64,000 nt of DNA from Hermodice carunculata. Lineage: Eukaryota; Annelida; Polychaeta; Eunicida; Amphinomidae. The stretch lies in assembly GCA_964020975.1 (NCBI GenBank), contig OZ026616.1, forward strand, positions 78,027,993 through 78,091,992, written 5' to 3'. This document shows, piece by piece, positions 1 through 12,500 of the stretch; the first letter of the stretch is position 1, and each line of letters starts with the position of its first letter. The notes beneath the pieces are model-generated. The model was not told where the DNA came from and ran no database searches. It was given only the letters and a program-made list of their open reading frames with translations. A program made the translations under genes and the position numbers.

Positions 1-415
1 TTTCCCAGGTAAACTTAGCACCATTTGACAGTAAAATGTAACTAATAGGAAAGGTCAGAATTAGCTCGCAGGTGTGTATTTGCCCCAATACACAACTGAA
101 TACACAAACATTTGGAGAGCTAGAGCTGTGTATTCCCATAAGATTGTGTGTTAAAGCAACCTTAAATAAACCAGTCACTTTTGTAGTTGTGGTTATATGA
201 TTTTTGTGAGATATTTAATTATGCATCTAGATTTACTGTTTGAAATTTGGTGTTTCTATGTGCAGTAGTTTTCAAGTTATAAAGTTGCAAATTACAATGT
301 AAAGTAATGGGAATACACAACCCTAGCCCTACACTGACTGCAGTGCCCTCTTTTAGGCAGTTCTTGAACCTTCTGTTCTTGCTCTTGCCTATTAATCCAA
401 AACATACCTGGAAGG
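1..415 (+). repeat. Dispersed repeat with an internal inverted repeat, copy 1
   Basis: This segment matches 26602-27090 closely in the same orientation and 52695-53070 more weakly in inverted orientation. It contains an inverted pair around GTGTATTCCCAT / ATGGGAATACAC. No coding content was seen. It serves as the empty-site comparison for the miniature element at 26632-26809. Confidence 0.7.
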
Positions 416-1301
416 TCCAAACATACAGCAGATATGAGAATTGACATTTTTCTCTTACAATTCATACCATTTTAGCTCTGAAATTAATAATTCAGCCATC
501 CATGGTGAGCACATCAAGCACTTCACAGACTGTAAACCATTGACAGCCTCTGGCTGCCATGATGCAGTCTACCTAATGTGACCTTTTACAAGTATAAGTA
601 TTTACAGGTGCCCACTGCAACATCAAAAACTCACACAAAATTTACGATGGTGTTCCAATCAACAAATAATGCTATAACAGGGAAGTGTACATGTTAAAGA
701 TGGTGTTTAGTGCAAATCCATGGTTCTTTCACACAACATTTCCTTCTAAGTGATCTGGGAAGGTAAGCCCTTGTAAACATGGACTCAGACTGCAATGGCA
801 ATTTGAACGAGTCCGCATATACATGGACTCCGACTGGAAAGTGTTAGCGATGGAGAAGTACATGTATGTGTATTCATGACTTTATACCTAACTTTAACAA
901 GCAATTTGGTGGTGTAATAACATGGCAAACTGTGTTAAAAACATTACATAACTTTACATTCTATGCAAATATTCACCAGATAAACTGTATACCACCTCAA
1001 TGGTAGATATTCTTGATAGTACTTTATACCAGAATGTGAGCTTGGTAATACAGATACATGTAAAGGGCCTTAGACTCTTAGAAATGTCAAACCCGGACTG
1101 CCTCTTGGCAGGTTAACACATTAAACACACATACAATGATGAATCTACACACAGCATCCTTAAATGACTAAATTAAATCTATGCGATTTGCAAACAAAAT
1201 CCAGTGACGATTGTTGAAATACATTCACTGTGTGGTTCTTAACATGTCCTTAATGTCACCATTTTTTTCTCTTTTTTTTTCAAATTTTTTTTCAGGGTTT
1301 T

Positions 1302-2650
1302 AGCTCTGCAGACCTAAGGTAGCAGAGCTTATATGATTGCTCATGTTTGTCTGTCTGTCCGTAAACCTTTTGCTTGTGGCTATAATTGACTTCAGTTTTT
1401 ATGGTACTAGCCCTACACAACGTTCAGGACTTACTGGGTAAATAGAAATCCAGGTCCCTATTGATATTGGTGGTGCCACCTAAAATATAATGGAATAAAT
1501 AGGTCAAGGTGTTTCAGAAAAATATGTTGAACCCTCTAGCATCTTTAATATTTAATGGATCCGTACAAAATTTAGTGGGAATATTTATGAGGCAAATATG
1601 ACCCAATGTGTTGAAATTACTTATTCTGACAAATAACAAAGGCTAATTGTATCAAATGTACAATGAACCTATATTGTCTAAAGAAGTTTGACAGAGAATG
1701 ATATGGGCGACCTTGACCTCCATTCACAAGGTCAAGGAGGAAATGCAGGTGTAACTGATTTTTTGTATTGGTCATTCCATTTTAACCTGTGTACATATCC
1801 ATCTACCATTACATGTATTGAACATTCGACAAAAGTCTGACTTGTGGAGTCATGGTGGCACTACTGGCGGTATTAATTGGAATTAACATCATGGATATCA
1901 GTTTGTGATAATAAATTGAGATGAAACTACAATACTTGCATCAAATATACACTAGGTCCCCGGGCCAAATTTTGGGTGACCTTGACATATTTCTTAAGGT
2001 CATTAAGCACTTTGGTACAGGACACTATGCTGAGAAAATTTTAGGTTAATGATACCAAATGTACCACAAATACATGACTGTATGTATTATACTGAATGTG
2101 GAATTTGATATCACATAAAATAGATGACATTGACCTGCAGTCTCAAAGTCATGTAGAGAATGCAATTCAGGGAATAATTCTTTGTGATGGTCAGAAACAT
2201 TAAATTTGCTATTGTGATAATAAATTGAGATGGAACTACAAATACGGGGCATCTTTGACCTATTTTTGAAGGTCATTAAGCATGTTAGTAAAGAACACTT
2301 AATTCAATACAGGGGTGTGCAATTCTGTTTTTCAGTAGCTATCCTCAGGGATTGTAAGTCTGGCATTTAACTATCCCTCTGTTCAATGAGGCCTGTCCAT
2401 CCACGCAGATGTCATTTAGAAAATTAAACTAAAACTTGTGGTTACCCCCAGGGCAAGCATTTTAAAATTCTAACGTGCCCTGATTGGAATTTGACTTGTT
2501 CCAGATGGAAGTTTGATATTGCACATTGTGAATGACCTTGAACTACTTTCTCAAGGTAGCAGGGGGACTGCTTTTCATGTGATGAATTTTTTGTGACAGT
2601 CATCTGATTACATGTCAGTAGAGCATTCTGAGACCTTTTTGAGGCCTTTT
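1302..2650 (+). repeat. Dispersed repeat of the AGCTCTGC-head family
   Basis: The copy opens with AGCTCTGCAGACC...GCAGAGCTTATA followed by a TGTCTGTCTGTCC stretch, then a non-coding body with scattered CAAGGTCA motifs. Similar heads occur at 45102 and 52504 on plus, and near 27632 and 29007 on minus. The class is not recognised and the outer boundary is approximate. Open frames here are short and unconvincing. Confidence 0.55.
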
Positions 2651-2756
2651 GTTAATTACAATATTACAATTTGTTTTGATTTTATATCCAATTTATTTGA
2701 CCAAGTATAAATCTTAAACATAGCTATATAATAATGAAACAACCAGTGCATAGTAC

Positions 2757-5700
2757 CTCTATAATCTTGATCTACTTCTGGTCGGTCACTTGCATTCCCT
2801 TGATTGCGTTCTTTTTCACGTCTTCGTTCATACTGAAATCTTTCCACTTTCCGTTGAACTAGTATGAGTGCCTGTTCTATTGCATTTGGTTTCTGCTGAA
2901 TGATATTGTCTATGACATCACTAGCCAGCTGGAAGTCTAGTTTCTTGAACACCTTGCTACAAATAGAGGGAACACAAAATAACAATCTTTGCGGTGACAA
3001 AATTTTGAAGCAGTGCAGTGTTTCCCCTCTCGTAAACTTAAGGCCATAAATACATCCAAAATGTGGCCTTCTTGGAGGGTGGACTCTTTTGAGGATAGAA
3101 GCATAATGAGTACCATCCTTGTTACATGGAGAAACCCCTTGTAGACAGGACTGTCCATCTTGAGGGAAAAACTAGTACATTCATGGTTGGTTATGATGTT
3201 TTTTCACACATATATGCTTGTGTTATTAGAAAATACATACAAATACCCCAAAAGATAACATTAGCAAATTCAATTTCTTGGAACAAATGCATATCCATAT
3301 TGCACTGTTCCATAAATTGATGACTGAATCCAATAACATCAAAATGACAGTTCTTATCCCTTCATGCTCTATCAATACACATTCATACCAAACTCATGTA
3401 TTTAAAGATGTGCAATAGTTGATGCCCAAATGTTATAATTTGGCAAAAATCTTGACACTCTTGCACCATAATCATGATAATGGGTCATTAAACTCATGAT
3501 CCAAATTTCTAGTATACAGAACAAAGTACATACTTTAGGGAAACTCAATGCAACATTGTCACATGCAGTTACACGTAACCCCTTGCTGGTCAATGCAATA
3601 TGGAGTCCCTATCATCAGTGGTCATTTCAGATGTGGGTTGGACATTTTGCACCCAACCCACAACAAGGAAAGCTATTAATTTTTCACATCCTTTCCCGAA
3701 ACAGAGGAACACTTAAGTCCCATCTACAATTTTTGTTCCAAACACTTTTTGAGAATTTCAGTGAAAACACCCACAATGACATTTGACATCAGGGCATTAT
3801 CAGGTGTGGACAGATCCAGAAGATGGAAAAACTGTAGACCCATAGAATCCTCTCTTGATACGTTTGGTGTACAGTTTTTGTTCAATGCGATTGCTATTTA
3901 TGCAAAGTATTAAGCGACTGGAAAAGTATCCAAAGGCCACGAATGCCCCCACCTGGCATAGCCCTCATCAGCATTGGAAAGAATATGGTATGTAACTGGT
4001 GTAAGACCTCAAATACTTTTTGACATACATGCGACACAAATGTGACAAGTCTAATGTTGAATCAACATTTTCCCTAAGGGATGGTTCAACATTTTCATCA
4101 TTTTTGAATTAGTACTTACAGTACGCAAGGGGGGAGGGGGTTAAATGGGTCTGTACACTTTCACAGGATATGGAAAATGATGGTCAATTTTTGGCCTGTT
4201 TTGTGCAATTTTGCTATGATTTGGGGGGAAAATCATCATTTTTAAAGTACTAATTTGGAGGGAGGGAGGGGGTCATGAAATTTAGTACCCTAAGTACTAA
4301 TTCAAAAATGATGATAATGTTGAACCATCCCTAAGTCAATTACTGATTAATTAACACAAGATAATCCAAGGGAGAAACAAAAACCCCAGGTGCACACTTT
4401 CATATATTGATAGATGTTTCCACGGTTTCATGGTTGAAACCTCAAATACTTTTTGAAATACATGCGACACAAATGTGACAAGTCTAATGTTGAATCAACA
4501 TTTTCCCCAAGCTGATTAGTGATTAATTTACACAAGATAGTTATTCCAAGAGAGAAACAGAACCACAGGTGCACACCTTCATATATTGACAGATGTTTCC
4601 ACAAAGTTGCATGGTTAAAGCTCAAATACCTTTTGAGATACATGCGACACACGTGACATATCTAACGTTCAATCAACATTTTCCCTAGTAAGTTAATGCA
4701 TGATTAATTAAGACTGTATAATCAACCCAAGGGACAAACAAAACCCCAGGTGCATGCCTTCATATATTGATAGATGTTTCCACAAAGTTTCATGGTTGTA
4801 CCTCAAATGCTTATGGAGATACATGCGCGACACAAATGTGACAATTTTAATGTCGAAAAGACAGACAATGGCAAATCCACATGCCTCTGCCCCCCTCCCC
4901 CCGGTGGCATAAAAAGATTAAAGCATAGGACATCCAAAATTCAGGAGATTAATCCAGGGAAGGGCCAAGAAGCTTACCGGTTGAGAAGCTGCCAGTTCGT
5001 TCGCTTGCCATTGACGCTGCTGTATGCTGTATAATTGTGTATTTCTACCAAGTCCGGAAGGAAATGGTGAACTACCTCTGCCACGAGAACTAGAAAGAGA
5101 TTGCATATTTACATTATACTGCTGTCAAAATATTCATTATTAAGTCAATAGTGGTATGTATAATTTTGTATTTTAGTTGTTTCATTGAAAAGGAATGTAT
5201 GCAATATCAACTCCCTATCACATGTAAACAAAAGCATTTAAGTTTACCCAGAGACTGAACAGAACTCACTTCCCCCTGATGAGTCTGGTTAACCTGTCAG
5301 CCATTTAGGCACATTCATGTACCCACTTTCATCAACATTTGCCTTGTCTTTCTGTTATTTTGAACACTGACATGCATATGACTATGAACATCATTGGTTA
5401 CACGTCACCGTGGCATGGGTAAAGACTACAGTCACCAGTACATAATAACAACTGTTTGCAAGGCCCATTCAACATGTGCAAATGCTTCTGGCATGATGTA
5501 CACAAACCTGTTTTGATACAGGAACAAATGTGCCATGCATTGTGCATGTTATGCACTATCAACCAATCTCCAGAATAAACTGATTGTGCTGCGGTCATGA
5601 TGGATCTGTTGTTTGCATACCAAGCGAAAGATGGCGCTGCGCTATGGATCAATTGTCTACCTTTCATAGTGACACTTCCTGAGTGTCCCAAATTTGTTGA

Positions 5701-8700
5701 TCGCACTGCAAGATAAACTTGTCGCTTTCATGTCACACTTTTTGTGCACAGAGTTAAAGGTTTTTGAATTGACATCAAGCAGTAACATTTCACCAGTGAC
5801 ATTTTAAAACTTCAATGCCTTTAAATTGTAACAATGGAAATGAAAACTTCCAGTTTTACAATGTAAGTTAGGTGAGTAAATTGTGCATAACCAGTTTCAT
5901 GTCAATTTTGCACCTATGTTCATTGGATTCCACACATGCCACAAACCTACAAACTAAAACTGGGATGACACGTCTATTTGGGATGGTTTTGCAGATTTTC
6001 AGTATCAATTATTATGATTATTCATAGGCCTAAATATAAAATACCTAATCATATGAAACTGTGAATTTCAGCCAGGGTTCAGTGAAACATCACAATGATA
6101 CTCAGATGTCCCAACATATTATCTTAATAACACTAGTTGTCAGGGTTCATTTGTTATGGGGCCAATTTACCCTTATATCCAGTAATTTAACACATTTTTG
6201 AGGAAATAGGTAGTTTCACTGTAATGAGCTTTCACTGTATCTGCATTTAATGTATTTTTTAGACAAGCAATATGGTGTCTGTCTGAATTATACGTAGGGA
6301 TGATCAATGTATTCCAGAGTCTTGTGACTGCTACAACAGTCCACAAGAAATTCTTTGACCATTGCTTAATTGATTAATACTTCTCACCATATTGTATTCC
6401 CATGGAGGAGTCATTTACAGTTCTTGAAATGGACACACATGTATACTGTAAATTGCTTTATTTTCGCTGGTATAAATTTTCAAGGTTTTTGTCGTTTTGA
6501 CATTTCATTGTAGTTTAAATTTATTTTATTGTCTGGGACATAATTCCCATTCAAACAATATTAAAATACTATTTCACTGTGTTTTTATTTTCACGGTTTT
6601 GTGCAATCAGCGAATGATGTGAAAATAATAGGACAGCAAAATTAAGGCAATTTACAATAGTGATTTTGTTTGAAATGTCGGCAAATATTAGTGCTATATA
6701 TTAACATGATACTGATAGTTTAGTTAAAAAATTAAATAGAATTTCCTGCTTAATGTAGGGCCAATGATTTTCCATTTTTCCCTAAACCAAAGTGGAATTG
6801 TGCATTTTTTTCATCCTTGAAATGAAATCTGATATTTTTTCTTTTATGAATTATATATAGCAGTGAAACGGAATTTGGAAAATTTTTGCTGATGAAGCGC
6901 AATTCCTCTTTTGGGTACAAGATCAGTTGACTGGTGCGCTAATAACAGATCCATTGTGTGCACAGCATGATAATTCGATTGTGCAGATTGGTTGATGGTG
7001 CACAAGACATATATCAAAAGAAATTTTATATATGGGTTACTTGATAATAAACACCAGTGCCAAGCACCTAAAAACATAACCTGTAATTAGATCATGGTAA
7101 AGTACGCACTGTTGTAACCCATATACATGTGTAATATCAGTCTCTCCAGCAGCCGAAGACCTCGAGAATTGGAATTGTCCCAAAACCCATCGCAAAATAT
7201 TGTGTCACAGTAGTTGTGGCATCTCTTGTCTACATGTATACTGTTAGGTATCACCTGTATTGAAGCCTTAGTTTGTTAATAAAGGGTATAAACTACAAAT
7301 TTTGACCCTGACCTTGAGGTACCAAAATATTTTTATCGTCCGGTTCTTTAAAATATTGTTTCAAAATTAGCATAAATCCAAATGAGCTGCCATTGTACAA
7401 AAGTCCAAATAATGGAGCAAGTAAAGATACAAAATCCAGAGAGGGGAACTGAAATGATATACTCTTCTATTTAAGCTGAAAATTACAGCATCATGATCAT
7501 AAATATTATGATCCCTTTGCTATTGGATTAACTTGATATATTTTGTATCATAACTGTTCTATTTAAAGAAACCCACATTGATACAGAACATGGACCAGCA
7601 AGCGTATTGTTCCATTTCCCACATTACATGCCAACTTTTTCCATTATTCAAGTTCCAAATTCTACCACCAGGTACAAAATTTTGATTGATTCCCAGCTCG
7701 ATCTACTTCAAACACTTATTGCAAATGATCCTAGCTAACGTAAGGAAGCATCCATCAATGTGAATTCTAACTACTGAAAATGATCACCCTAGCTTCCAAA
7801 ATGCGCCAATATCGGAGACCTCTCGTGGGTTTTTGGTCAAAATCAATGCACACTTGCCGATGGGTTCTGTCTTGGGACAACAGCCTTTGGCTGCTCAAGA
7901 GACATATACTATAAGAGTTACAACTATTGTTGCTGCCAGGGTCACATATCTGACTTTTTCCCTGAAGACTGTCTTCCAGAACATTTAGAGACAAATGGCA
8001 CAGTGCAGATGAGTTACTGGAACCTGTGGTTCTGCCTGACCTTGGAATAATCCAGAGTGCAGAAGACGAAAGAAGCAAAGACCAAGTTGAATTCCGCAGG
8101 AAGGGTTAAACAAAGGGAGAAGGAGATCTCACGAGAAAGTCCTGACAGAAACACATAAGATGATTTGCACAACAACATATACATAAGGTGCAGTGTATGT
8201 ATCCAGTTGACAGGGCCAATTATTTTTTTTTTTTCTCATTTTGAGAAGAAAAAAAAAGTATCAATCAAACACTGTTTTTTTGGGGGGGGGGGGGGCACGA
8301 TTGCCTGCTTTACAAGTTTAAGCTAAACATTTTCCATCCTGAACACTCTGTCACTTACTAGCACTGCAGTCAGGGAATATATAAAATAGATCTGGCCTGC
8401 ACTGCGGTGCCGGTGATGGTATGTTGCCAGCCTGATACAGGACCACCACCATGGCCATGGGCATGGAAGTAAGCTTCTAGCATTCTAAAAATTTTAGAAA
8501 TGTCCATTTAGTTACTTTTACTACTACTACTTGTTACTTTTGTACCTAAGTTATTATTTTTAGTTACCTTTAATGTATTTTTAGAATCAAATAAAATCAA
8601 TCAATCAATAAGGATACTACATGTACTGCCAGATGTGACCTGGGACTGGTCTTGGAAGTTCAACTTGATATTGCCTGGTCTGGAAGTGGAGACTCACCGC

Positions 8701-8803
8701 CATCTGAAAAGTCGCGAGCTATGTTCTTTTTCGGTCTGGATAAAGGTATTGTGTCTACCCAGCCGTATAATTCCTGTAACACTTCCTCATCAATCTCCTG
8801 CAT
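2757..8803 (-). CDS. SPEF1: SPEF1-like CLAMP/calponin-homology protein, N-terminal three exons
   Basis: SPEF1/CLAMP proteins bind microtubules in cilia and sperm flagella through an N-terminal calponin-homology domain. Three minus-strand exons join in frame: 8803-8698, 5089-4978 and 2956-2757. The start ATG at 8803 opens MQEIDEEVLQELYGWVDTIP, followed by the family motif PLSRPKKN..RDFSDG. Exon 2 carries VLVAEVV...DLVEIHNY...TNWQLLN. Exon 3 carries RKVFKKLDF...DVIDNIIQQKP followed by a charged stretch (RKVERFQYERRREKERNQ). Splice phases 1 and 2 match at both junctions, and the third exon ends in phase 1 at a GTACTA donor. That gives 139 codons. The central linker and C-terminal coiled coil of SPEF1 were not found in positions 1-2756 and probably lie beyond the left edge. 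The loop between NY and NW keeps the family length but differs from the usual VPANS-type sequence, so a SPEF1-like paralogue is possible. Confidence 0.85.
3980..4860 (+). repeat. Four tandem units of a ~180-bp repeat in SPEF1-like intron 2
   Basis: The motif CTCAAATACTTTTTGA and its sequel recur at about 4008, 4441, 4621 and 4802. Spacing is 180-181 bp for the last units. The first interval is 433 bp because a 254-bp element is inserted; with that and its 3-bp duplication removed it is 176 bp. Confidence 0.8.
4078..4331. mobile_element. Harbinger-like MITE (254 bp) with TAA target duplication
   Basis: The ends form inverted repeats of about 40 bp starting GGGATGGTTCAACATT. TAA lies at both flanks (4075-4077 and 4332-4334). 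An uninterrupted neighbouring tandem unit shows the site without the insert. A 3-bp TWA duplication is typical of PIF/Harbinger elements. It has no coding capacity. Confidence 0.75.
6446..6657. mobile_element. TA-flanked MITE, CTGTAAATTGC ends, copy 1
   Basis: The left end CTGTAAATTGCTTTATTTTC is mirrored by GCAAAATTAAGGCAATTTACA at the right end, with TA on both sides. The 212-bp interior is AT-rich and non-coding. It lies in SPEF1-like intron 1. A related copy is at 22251-22794. Confidence 0.65.
8281..8296 (+). repeat. Poly-G tract
   Basis: A run of about 14 G follows a T run. Similar G or C homopolymers recur near 16815, 20465, 28130, 29850, 29920, 31365, 39587, 41260, 50420 and 61425, so they are a general feature of this DNA and possible sites of assembly error. 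Confidence 0.8.
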
Positions 8804-8906
8804 CTCTGATCATGATCTTTGCAACATCAGTAGATAAAAAACACATGTATTGAGTATTCTATGTTCATTGACAACCTGGACATTTCGTATTTGTTGTTGA
8901 TACTGC

Positions 8907-8927
8907 CATCCCAGCATGCTTTGCGAC
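8907..8927. promoter_or_regulatory. ZNF143/Staf-like promoter site upstream of the SPEF1-like gene
   Basis: CCCAGCATGCTTTGCG lies about 110 bp upstream of the SPEF1-like start codon. It fits the known ZNF143/Staf consensus (CCCA..ATGC...GCG), which is typical of animal promoters close to transcription starts. The factor assignment is inferred from the motif alone. Confidence 0.45.
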
Positions 8928-9051
8928 CAAGTAAGCTACTCCGCATCAAAACCACGTTGTGGACTATAATTTTAAAGATTAAAATGTTTGATACCATAAA
9001 ACAAGATTGAAAAAAGACTCAAATCTACTTAAATATTTATCAATCTGCTAT

Positions 9052-9414
9052 GGTTTGGCATATTGTGAGTTACAAACACTATTCATGAACACATTTTAGC
9101 CAGTCCAAGTGTACATTACATTTAGCTCGTATTATATAAACAAAAGCACGTGGCGGGCGTGACCTAGCAGGCAACAGCAGGGAGACCATCTGGTAGTAAG
9201 ACCACGTTTGCCCATTTGAATGCCGAGATTCTTGCAAAATTCCTGCACGTCTCTTTCAATATTTGGTCAGATGGCATGGCAGAATCTCGGGGATGGAGTG
9301 GGGGGTGAGCGTAGGGTGAAGGCTGGGAGGGCATGGAACACTAGACAGTCTAGGTCGATCTTGGAAGGTTTGGCATATTGTGAGTTACAAACACTATTCA
9401 TGAACACATTTTAG
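9052..9414 (+). repeat. 48-bp direct repeat flanking ~270 bp
   Basis: Positions 9052-9099 and 9367-9414 are the same 48-bp sequence, beginning GGTTTGGCATATTGTGAG. Between them lies unique DNA without a recognisable element, so this looks like a local duplication rather than a target-site duplication. Confidence 0.8.
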
Positions 9415-9468
9415 TCACTGGCACAATGACGCTGGGTGCGCGGAATGGCTGCAAGCTATATGTATGTG

Positions 9469-9560
9469 TCAAAGTCAAAGTAAGCTTTATTTTACATCGG
9501 TACATGGTTAAAAAAATACAAACATTAGCAGAGACTGCTAGTCACCGATAAGACAAGTAA

Positions 9561-9599
<39 letters not shown>

Positions 9600-12500
9600 C
9601 TAAAATATAATAAAATGTGCATACAATGGCCATAACAAGGGGATGTCACACTTGGGAACTATAGGTTACAAAGGGCACACTTACACTTTACCGCTTGCCA
9701 TGTACTAATCAGTTTTTTTAAGTTATTGAGGCTGACTGCCTCACGGCAGTCTGCAGGCAGGTCATTCCAGATTCTGGGTGCCAGGCCCAGGGAGCGTAAG
9801 GAATGCTTGCCGAAAAATTGAGTGTGTCTTGTGGGGTATTCAAATGCTATGTTTTCTTTACTTCTGAGATTATGATTAGACTGACGAAGTCTGATGACAT
9901 CCTTCATATATGAAGGACTGAGGTTATTTATACATTTGTATACCTCTGTTGCTAAGCAGCATAAACAATTCAGATGTAGGGTGCTAATTCCTGCTTTGTT
10001 TAAGAAAGTGTCATGATCTCTTTTGAAGTCCCTAAACGCAAATCTCAAACCTCGTAATTGAATTTTTTCCAAATTTTTTTAATTTTGGGCACCGCAGAAA
10101 TGCCACACAAGTGGAGAATAATAAAAGTTTCCTAAAACAAAGGTCCTAAAAACCTTGAGCCGAGTACTTTCTGACAAAAAAAGAACCAATTCTTCTGAAA
10201 GCATTTAGTTGTTTCCCGGCTTTTTTTGAAAGTTTCAATACATGGTTGTCAAAAGATAACCTATCATCAATGGTTACCCCCAGAAGATCTACATGTGACT
10301 CCAACACTATGGAACTATCATCTAAGAAAATTCTAAGAAGTATTTACTGGTTTTTTATTTGGGGCAAGAAAAAGGCAATAAAACTTTTCGGGATTCACCT
10401 GCATAAAGTTCTTGTGCAACCAGTCTATGGCTTCTGCACAAGCAATGGCAAGAGCTTTCCTGAGGTTTTCAATGTCAGGGTCACTTGCAGTGAGAGTATT
10501 ATCTGCATAATTTTTCAGATTTGCACTCTTTATCGAGTCATATATGTCATTTATAAAGATGTTGAATAAGATCGGCCCAAGAATCGATCCCTGAGGCACA
10601 CCGTTAATAATATGATCCCAAAGACCAACAGTTGAGCCTATCTTCACTCTTTGTTGCCTGCATGACAGATAACTACCAAGGAGATCTAAGGCACCTCCAG
10701 ACAAGCCATATGCCCTGAGTTTGGCAAGCAGTAGGTCATGGGGAATACAATCAAAAGCCTTAGAAAGGTCCATCATCACAGCACCAAGATGTTTCTTGGT
10801 ATCCAGCTGTTGGCACCATTCCTCAATCAAATCAACCAGAGCATGTTGGCAGCTATATTTTCTAAAAGCTGAAATCATAATCAGGAAATAATTCCGCAAA
10901 GTACTCACTAAGCTGTTCAGCCATAAACCCCTCATATAATTTGGAAACAACTAGAAGGACACTCACAGGTCTCTAATTTGCTTTGACAAGGTTGTCTTTC
11001 TTTTTATATATAGGGGTAACATTGGCCTTTTTCAGGTCATCAGGGAAAACATGACTTGAAACTTGAAACAAAAGCGTGGCTATGTGAATACCTGTGCTGA
11101 CTGACCACTGTTAAAGCATTTTAGCTGTTAACCCATCATAACCCAAGGCTTTTTTAAGGCTTAACTTCTCGATTTTCTCAGTCATGTCCTCTGCTGTGAC
11201 TTTCGAAAAATGGAAAGTTTTCTCGTTTTTTACACAAGCAGTTATTGCTAAAGTAGTAGGATGCCGTGAGAAGTCTGTTTGTTCCACCAGGTTGTGTTCC
11301 TGGCCTGGAGTCAACAGGATTTATACCTATATTTAATGCTACATTTACCTAGTAGTCATTGAAAATGTTACATACTTCTTGGTTGCTTATCAGTATGTCA
11401 TTTTCACACAAGAAGATATCTTGTGATGAATTTGTGACCTTTTTGGACAGAAACGGTTTGACAGTAGACCAAAATCATTTGACTTAGGTCCACCATCACA
11501 TCGTTCTTCAAAATACCCTTGTACAGTGGTACCTGTTGTATGTAACCACTGCCGTGAGCAACCACATTACTTTTTGTGGTCACCAGGCCTGGACATAGGA
11601 GTCAATTTGTTTGTAAAGTTTACCTGTGGTGACAGGTCACCTGCTGTATGTGGCCACTTTTTCTTTGCAGAAGGTGTGGCCACATACAGCAGGTACCACT
11701 CTATTGCTTTTCATCTGAGGGAGATGCACAGGTTTCTTTGTTTTCTGTAAGCTTCCTAATTAAGTTTGTTTAATCTGGGATTTTTCTTGGGTCTATCATT
11801 GTAATACTTATTTCTCAAAGTATTCCTATGATTTATAGCTTTTCCCCATTCACCATTCATATATTTAACAGATGTTCCCTTAACACGCCTTGATTTACAT
11901 GGTTTATGTTCATAAACATTGTCATTGAGCATAGTGTTATACATCCAATAGTTATCGTTTGGATCATCTAATATCAGGGCATGACAGGGTATGTAAGAGA
12001 CATCTGTTTGGAACTGTTTTGAATCAAAATGTTTGTATGACCTGTAATTTATGCCCCTTGGCTTAGAGTTTGGTAAATTACATTTCCAAGTTGTTGTCGC
12101 CAATTTATGGAAATCAGGGACTCCAGTATCCCATGTTTGTGTATGACACAGCAGAGTTGATGAATTTGTCAAGTAAACATCCACAAGAGACACATTTTCT
12201 GATTTATAACAAGTGGGATCTTTAACTAGGTTCTTTAAGTCAAACACACCCATCAAGTCTGCAAGTGGTTTTCCATTCCCATTTGGCCTACTTAAGTCAA
12301 AGTTCAGGTTTCCAGATATTAAGACATTTCATATTTGGAGTACAGTTTGTCTAGAATACAGGATATATTGTCAATAGCAACAGAGTTTGAATAATTCGGA
12401 GGTCGGTATATGAAAACAAGAGCCCATTTGTTGCTGCCTATTTTTACTTCACACACAACAGAGTCAAGGTTTGTGCTCTCAAACTCTTTAATATGTCTAC

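Noticed and set aside
5398-7077. Two related-looking segments (CATCAACCAATCT and ATGGATCTGTT phrases at ~5560 and, inverted, ~6950)
   Set aside because: Probably a diverged dispersed repeat pair; too short and diverged to define an element.
7767-8110. Possible exon on either strand with several readable frames
   Set aside because: No recognisable motif and no match to the missing SPEF1-like parts; splice context was unconvincing.
8635-8853. Plus-strand open frames resembling a coding exon
   Set aside because: They lie opposite the first SPEF1-like exon, whose minus-strand reading gives clear CH-domain motifs and a proper donor.
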